The translations under genes were made by a program, and so were the position numbers. The notes below the pieces were generated by a model that made no database searches, was not told the origin of the DNA, and was given only the letters and a program-made list of their open reading frames with translations. From Lentinula raphanica (lineage: Eukaryota > Basidiomycota > Agaricomycetes > Agaricales > Omphalotaceae): a stretch of 64,000 bases of DNA. The DNA is taken from NCBI GenBank assembly GCA_027919835.1, contig JANVFP010000021.1, forward strand, positions 186,001 to 250,000. The letters are read 5' to 3'. Positions 57,934 to 64,000 of the stretch are shown here, piece by piece. The number at the start of each line of letters is the position of its first letter. Position 1 is the stretch's first letter.

Positions 57934-59046
57934 CGTCAAGAGGAAGTAAGATGTTGAGGGAGTAGATAGTCTTAAATAAGTGTGAGATTGAGTGAGACGG
58001 ATTGAAAGGGAGCTCGAGCCAGTATGACGAAAGGGATGTCAACGCCCGGATGTAAATCTCCAACAGCCAACCCCTGAAGTGGTGCTCGGGATACGTTTGG
58101 AGCAGCCTAGCACGAATTTAGTCGAGCCTCGCGTCGTGGACTTAAGAGCAGACTTGAACTTGAGTAAAGATAGAGGGAGTTGGGAAGGAAGGAACTTATC
58201 GCCGTAATCAAGTCTTGTACTGCCTTTTATAACAAGACCTGGGATTGTTAGCGAGGTACATACGCCAGGTTTACACGTATCGATTTCTATGCAAGATCCG
58301 TGGCCGGTGTCATGACAGCTCCCGAAGGAGAGAAAAAAGAGGAACAAAAGAAGAAACGAGGCGTTATTGTTTCGTCAAAAGGCTGTTCATAATTCATTTC
58401 GTACAAGAACGAATTCAGAGTCGGCAGTTCATGACAGAACACACAGCATTTCAACAACTGACTTCACGCCCTCAGCCTGCAGGTGGCGGAAAATTCACAG
58501 TCCGACTGCTGCCGTCTTCTGCTGTACAGATTCGTTGCAGTTGAAGTTGGCAAGCTGCTCTTGAAAAATTGAGAACCCTCGAGGACAACCAAGGTTGAAG
58601 GCTGTTCAGTGTTCATTACCGTGGGCTGCTGTCTGCTGCTGTGGGCTTGGCTGGGAACGGAGAACTTTGACTGCATCATGATTAACATATTCCGAACATA
58701 TATCGTTGTGAATGCCTGGATACCGTTATCCAACCAACCACTAATATCTTGCTACAGATATGCAGGTTGGTACGCCCAAGCTCGATGTAGCAAAGGATTA
58801 CCGACAAGAGAAAGCGACTTGAGATCTTGAACTAACTCCTCATCGATAAAACGGTCAATGAGAGTTCCTGTGGATGGGAGATGGTGGTATCGAACCTAGT
58901 CGTGTGACCAAATCGAAATCTACTCAGAGTCATTAGCGCTCTTGTAAGCGCTAGCCTTTTTCTCCTCTCCCATCGTCGCGACTCGCGACCACATGCACCA
59001 CACTAATATAGACTCATCATAGAAGACAGTGTACAGTCATTCCTTC
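57934..59046. other. Long gene-free divergent region with tRNA-like hairpin and TCGCGA palindrome
   Basis: 1.1 kb between the divergent small membrane protein and the Dhr1 gene. No convincing exon was found; a 102-codon frame near 58040-58347 has no domain signal. It contains a 102-bp segment with 9-bp inverted ends (58873-58974) that resembles a decayed tRNA gene on the minus strand, and a 15-bp perfect palindrome (58975-58989). Confidence 0.4.
58873..58974 (-). other. tRNA-like segment, probably not a functional tRNA
   Basis: Ends are complementary (gatgggaga and tctcccatc). On the minus strand a B-box-like ggttcgatacc and an A-box-like tagcgcttacaagagcgc occur in the right order, with a possible TGACT/GGTCA stem between. 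The T stem pairs at only two of five positions and the D loop lacks the conserved GG, so this is at best a degraded tRNA or tRNA-derived fragment. Confidence 0.2.
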
Positions 59047-62000
59047 ATGGGCCCGGCTCCTCGTGAACGACACAATGCCAAAGCACGCCAGGCGACTGCT
59101 GGAGGGTCACGGAAAAACAGGAAAAGCAGAAGGGACCCACCTTCTGCAGACGAAGTCAAACAATCCGATGCGAATGCTCTTTTTCATACACCAAAAACGA
59201 AGGAGGAAAAGGAGCTTGATAGGAAGGAAAGGTTGAGGCAAGAGGTATGCTTTTTAACTGTATCCGATTATACTTTTTTGGTGGATTGACCGCAACCTCA
59301 GCTCATCTCCGAATCGGAATCGAAATGGACTAGCAAGAAGAAGAAACGATTGGAAAAATACATCGTATGATTTATGATCTCCTGTTGTGAACCAGGAAAT
59401 TAACGATTTCGTATAGGACAAGAAGCTCAAGAAGGAAGAAAGAGTTCATTTATTTGAAAAACTATCGTATGCACAAAACCTGCTTTTTTGGACAGATACT
59501 GATATCCCTTAGCCAGAGTCAGGCCCAGCTGCCTTCGAATATCCATTTTCAATCTTCAGCGACATTAGGAACCGGCAAAGCCTTCACACACCAGGATCAG
59601 TTAGACAAACAGGAAGACAAGGAAGTACGCCGGGCTATCGAAGGCCGTTCAGGAAAGCGGAAACGCCGTGATGGATTTTATGATGTTGTCGAGGTTGACA
59701 CAGACGAGGATGATGATAAGGAGGAGGCCGAGGAGGAAGACGAGATTGAAATTGATACCGTACCTGTCAAGGAAAACCTCGAACCCCTTCCGAGAACTGT
59801 CCACTCGCAACCTACCACTGGAGGCGCTCTGGCACGAAATCCAGACGGGTCAGTTGTTGCTCCTAAAGTACGATTGAAATCCAAGAATCCAAAGGTGTGA
59901 TCATCCTTTTGTCTGAACTGCGACGGTCGTTTCTCATGCTGGTCTCAAAGACGGCCTTCTCTAGCTGGAAAATCAAACCCAAAGCGGACGCAGATGTCGG
60001 GTCAGATTCAGACACGTCTTTCGATAGTTCGGACTCTGCGTACGACTCTCCGGACGAAGATGAAGAAGAGGAATGGACCGGAATTGGCGATGCTGAAGAA
60101 GTTGACGACGGGCTCGACAGTGATGAAGAGTTGGAGAGCAATGATGGCAAAGACAATGGGGAAGAGGAAGGTGACGACGACGACGATGTATCGGAAGAAG
60201 ACAGTGATTCCCAAGAAGACGATGACATTTCGCCACCGCCAAAGACAAAGAGGAGTCTTGGATTCAAAGACTGGGCTATGAAGCAGCTCAGCGTCGCCAA
60301 AGGATACGTTCCTTCCCAATCCGCCCCTTCACCATCAGAAGAAACCGTTTCCAAACCACCTCCGGCTAAAAAGCGAAAGCTGAGTACTAGCCATCCACCA
60401 GAAATGCGCGGACCGCTAGGAGAAGACCTCAAACTGCCGTCTACTTCATTCGCAGAACAGCTTCTCTCCGCCTCATCACACACAGAAAGAGAAGACGGAG
60501 AAATGCCTGCATTTAGGCGCAAGTTCATATCGGTTTCACGTCCAGATGAAATCCAAGAATCAAGATTGCTGTTACCCGTCGTTGCAGAAGAGCAACCGAT
60601 CATGGAAGCTGTTCTTTTCAATCCTGTAGTTATCATATGCGGCGAAACTGGAAGTGGAAAGACAACACAGATACCACAGTTTCTGTACGAAGCTGGGTTT
60701 GGTTCTCCGGATAGTGGTACGTCTCTCCAACGACTCGTTGCAATCTCGGTTGTTGAGGCTCCTTTCTTCCCATAGAAAATCCTGGTATGATTGGAATAAC
60801 CCAGCCCAGGCGTGTGGCTGCCATGTCAATGGCCTCTCGTGTCGCACAAGAACTGTCTCTCACGTCTTCAAAAGTCTCGTATCAGATTCGCTACGACGCA
60901 ACAGTGTCACCGACGACCTCAATCAAGTTCATGACGGATGGTGTGCTACTTCGGGAGCTAGCTACAGACTTTCTTTTGACAAAATACTCTGTTATCATCA
61001 TCGATGAGGCGCATGAACGAAGTATGAACACGGATATCTTGATTGGTGTCCTGAGTAGGGTGCTCAAGCTGCGGGAGGAATTATGGAAGGAGAAAAAGGA
61101 AGGGGCAAAGGTAAGTAGTCTATTGAGTATTCTGTACCGATGTCCAACCGATACTTCTAGCCTCTTCGACTGATCATCATGTCCGCCACTCTTCGAGTGA
61201 GCGATTTCGCCTCCAACACGACTCTTTTCCCCACTCCGCCTCCTATCATCAACGTCGCCGCTCGACAACACCCGGTCACGGTCCACTTCAACAGACGCAC
61301 CGCGTCGGACTACATCACTGAAGCTATCAAAAAGACTATCAAGATACACACTCGTCTTCCCCCTGGCGGTATCTTGATCTTCCTCACCGGTCAAAATGAA
61401 ATTCAAGGTGTCTGCCGAAAGCTGGAAGCAAAATTCAGCAAAAAGGTTATCGACGAGAAGAATAAACGGAGAACGGCAGGCTCTGCGAGTAGGATATTCG
61501 GCGTGGATGATACTGTTTCGGACGAAGTCCAGGACCGGACAAGGAGAGTAGGTGCTGCACAAGGTTCGTAAACTATCATCGTCGCATTCAAAACCTAGTC
61601 TGACCTCACGAGTTTTAGCCGATATTGAAGCTGATGACGTTGACTTTGGGGAGTCTGACGAAGTCGCTCTTGACGTCGATGGCGATGCGGAAGAAGATCC
61701 AGATGCGCTGGACAGCGACGAAGAAGAGAGTTTGAATGATGAGCTTGAACTTGACATCGACGCGAATGAAAGTAAGCCCTCGATTTTTGGGTTTTTATCG
61801 CTGCTGAAGATTTTTCTAGCTCCCATGCATGTGGTCCCTCTGTATTCGCTGCTCCCAAGTGACAAACAAATGCGTGTATTCCAACCACCGCCACCCGGAC
61901 ATCGCCTCGTTGTCGTCGCCACGAACGTTGCCGAGACCTCGTTGACGATACCCAATATTCGCTATGTCGTTGATTGTGGACGTGCAAAAGAGGTATGAAT

Positions 62001-63503
62001 TATATAACATGTAATTACCCTCTTTTGACTTGGCAATACAGAGACGATACGATGTCACCAGCGGTATTCAAACATTTCAGGTAGCTTGGATATCAAAAGC
62101 CTCGGCTGCTCAGCGTGCAGGACGTGCAGGACGTACCGGTCCAGGTCATTGTTATCGTCTATATTCTTCCGCCCTCTACGAGCACCACTTTGATCAGTTT
62201 ACAAAACCCGAAATCCTCCGAATGCCTATCGATGGAGTTGTTCTACAGATGAAAGGCATGCACATCGACGCAGTCGTCAACTTTCCCTTTCCTACTCCCC
62301 CCGACCGTATCAGCCTGCAAAAGGCAGAGAAGATACTCCGTTACCTGGGTGCGCTGGATACGTTTGGCCAAATCACTGAGCTGGGAAAGACCATGTCGAT
62401 GTTTCCATTGTCGCCTCGGTTTTCGAGAATGCTTGTTAGTGGACAACAGCACAAATGCTTGTCATATGTTATTGCAATCGTCTCTGCACTGTCAGTCGGG
62501 GACCCTTTCTTGCACGAGGAGGCGCTGCTGACTTCGGCAGTTGGGGACGACCAAACTGACGACGAGGTACCTACACATCTCACAAGCGCTGCTGTACGGA
62601 CCAAGGAAGCTCTCAGGTTACGCCGTAAGAAATATTTTACGTCTCAACACGTGGGGAATCTCATTCTATAAAATAAATCAAAGATTGCTCACAAGATATC
62701 TTGTAGACTCATTCATCTCTGGGAGGATTCACAAGTGATATCTTTCGAATATTATCTGTTGTGGGCGCTTATGAGTATGCTGGTGGGGGTGCTGAGTTCT
62801 GCACGGAGCATTTTGTGCGACCGAAGGTATGGTCCTCTATGTTTTTTCAACAATTTCCATTCACCGAGGATCAGGCTATGGAAGAAGTACACAAGCTGAG
62901 AGCGCAGATTAGTAACATTGTGCAAGCAAACTTTCCCGGCATAGACACTGGTTTTGTCCCAAATTTAAATCCTCCCAATGATTTACAGGTCAGTGGATTG
63001 CTTTCGCTGCCTGATCTATATCCGTGCTCAGGTATGCTTAGATGAAAGTCCTGAAACAGCTGTTGACCGCTGCTTTCATTGATCAAGTGGCTGTCCGAAA
63101 AGAACGAATCGGCAAGAATGCAAAAGGAACACAGTATGCTTCTGCTCAAGGTGTTGCCTACAGAGCCCTCGGGATTACTGAAGATGTCTTTATACATCCT
63201 TCATCCGTGTTATTCAAAACTTCCCCGCCTGATTATCTCATATTCCATGAGGTAGTACGAACAAGCCAGGTTTGGATCAAAGGTGAGATTCATTCAATGT
63301 CCGCTTAATACAGGAAAGCTACTGACCAAGCCCAAGGGCTTACTGTCATCAATCCAGTGTGGTTATCATCTTTAGGCAAATCATCACTCTGCACGTTCTC
63401 AAAACCAACGAAAAACAATGCGGGAGTTCTCATGGTGGTACCCCGTTTCGGTCCAGATGCTTGGGAGTTGCCACCTATCAAGGCAAACACATACTCAAAA
63501 TAA
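59047..63503 (+). CDS. ECM16: DEAH-box RNA helicase Dhr1/Ecm16/DHX37 (18S rRNA processing)
   Basis: This encodes the nucleolar helicase that releases U3 snoRNA from the pre-40S particle. The start ATG 59047 gives [20 protein letters not shown]; an in-frame GTG upstream was ignored. The basic leader, and long acidic tracts ([38 protein letters not shown]), precede [20 protein letters not shown]. Helicase motifs are [21 protein letters not shown], Ia [19 protein letters not shown], Ib [29 protein letters not shown], then [14 protein letters not shown]. An acidic insert with [13 protein letters not shown] separates this from the second RecA domain ([60 protein letters not shown]). HA2/OB regions follow ([40 protein letters not shown]), ending at TAA 63501. 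The acidic insert within the C-terminal helicase half and the long leader are typical of Dhr1. Confidence 0.93.
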
Positions 63504-63732
63504 TTGTTCGAAATTCCAATTAGTTCATTCATGGAAAATAGGATATGTATCGCACATATAACTTATACTAGTAAACATATTGGTGGTTAAAGAGAATGCC
63601 AAATGATAATGTAGCACACAGTAGCACACTGTCAGAAAATGTCATTTGAAATTGAACATGGAAATTGTCAGATTTGTCCTTGTTTGTCCTTGGACTCACA
63701 AATGCCCCTCAGTAGAACTCTGCTTGACTACC
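63504..63732. other. Short intergenic region before the right-edge gene
   Basis: 229 bp between the Dhr1 stop and the last start codon. A direct repeat of tagcacac (tgtagcacacagtagcacactg, about 63611-63632) and tgtccttg (ttgtccttgtttgtccttgg, about 63674-63693) is visible; otherwise nothing was recognised. Confidence 0.4.
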
Positions 63733-64000
63733 ATGTCCCATCTACCACAGGAGCTGATTGACCGTTTCATCGACGAAGCCCAGGATTCCGTTAACGATCT
63801 CAAGGTTCTATCTCTTGTTGGCAGGTCATGGCTACACCGAGCTCGCTATCATCTCTTTCCCTCTCTTGTCCTTATCCCTCAGGATCTGCAGGCCATCCGT
63901 GATCACTACGCCGACCTGCAGCGTAGAGCGTCTCTCCTATACATCATAGATCGTGATGACTATCTGACCCTAAATGACAAAGATTATATGCGTTCACCAC
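63733..64000 (+). CDS. F-box-like protein, N-terminal part (runs off right edge)
   Basis: The start ATG 63733 gives MSHLPQELIDRFIDEAQDSV, followed by NDLKVLSLVGRSWLHRARYH and LFPSLVLIPQDLQAIRDHYA. The LPxELIDxxI...L..LSLVxRSWLxRARxHLF pattern is the common N-terminus of basidiomycete F-box-like proteins, in which an LPQELID helix is followed by the SLVCRSW motif. The frame stays open to the window end (about 89 codons), so the gene is cut by the boundary. A competing frame starting at 63758 is out of phase and lacks the motif. Function beyond probable SCF adaptor cannot be inferred. Confidence 0.7.
   Translation, partial: MSHLPQELIDRFIDEAQDSVNDLKVLSLVGRSWLHRARYHLFPSLVLIPQDLQAIRDHYADLQRRASLLYIIDRDDYLTLNDKDYMRSP

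Noticed and set aside
59863..60636. 257-codon Ser-rich minus-strand frame opposite Dhr1
   Set aside because: It is the antisense of the Asp/Glu-rich acidic tract of the helicase; acidic codons give Ser-rich antisense frames.
60891..61955. 354-codon minus-strand frame opposite Dhr1
   Set aside because: Antisense shadow of conserved helicase motifs and the acidic insert; no independent domain.

Overview
This window looks like nuclear DNA of a filamentous basidiomycete, most likely an Agaricomycete. Genes lie close together on both strands. Nearly every gene is cut by short introns of roughly 40-70 nt with GT...AG ends and CTRAY-like branch sites. The protein set is typical of mushrooms: GH131, CE16 esterase, F-box proteins, an AKR7 reductase, and a Ngaro-like tyrosine-recombinase retrotransposon. 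Exon limits were read by eye, so outer coordinates are better supported than each internal splice site.

Layout. 1-132: start of a secreted GH131-like protein running off the left edge. 394-5277: CSC1/OSCA-type channel. 5718-6479: complex I subunit NDUFS4. 6710-11854: TORC2 scaffold Rictor/Avo3. 12028-13723: AKR7-type aldehyde reductase. 14524-15782: VAP/Scs2 ER tether. 16062-17576: CE16 acetylesterase. 17899-22993: full-length ABCB (MDR/pmd1-like) transporter. 23776-25868: Ypk1/Gad8-type AGC kinase. 26355-30563: meiotic MutS homologue MSH5. 30664-35994: a young retrotransposon. 36770-37991: HMG-CoA lyase. 38340-39668: prohibitin-2. 39762-40999: PQ-loop vacuolar transporter. 41651-43477: F-box protein. 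43879-45826: CENP-C/Mif2. 45986-47737: mitochondrial tRNA 2-thiouridylase. 48167-49979: coiled-coil protein. 50152-51814: Rrn5-like Pol I factor. 51953-53690: RING/TRAF zinc-finger protein. 54500-56974: ACT-family amino-acid/choline permease. 57175-57933: small membrane protein. 59047-63503: DEAH helicase Dhr1/Ecm16/DHX37. 63733-64000: start of another F-box-like gene.

Functional links. Rictor and a Ypk/Gad8 kinase, a TORC2 subunit and the classical TORC2 substrate, lie about 12 kb apart. Mitochondrial functions recur (NDUFS4, HMG-CoA lyase, PHB2, TRMU), several in divergent or closely spaced arrangements. Ribosome production is represented by the Rrn5-like factor and Dhr1. Meiosis and chromosome segregation are represented by MSH5 and CENP-C.

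The most unusual object is the 5.33-kb Ngaro-like element. Its split direct repeats (166 bp A and 104 bp B) are identical between copies. Its Gag gene appears spliced and encodes CCHC, CCCH and CCHC zinc motifs. Its RT-RNase H frame needs a 70-nt intron, carries one further +1 frame discontinuity, and overlaps the recombinase ORF by ATGA. The element sits 100 bp upstream of the predicted MSH5 start.
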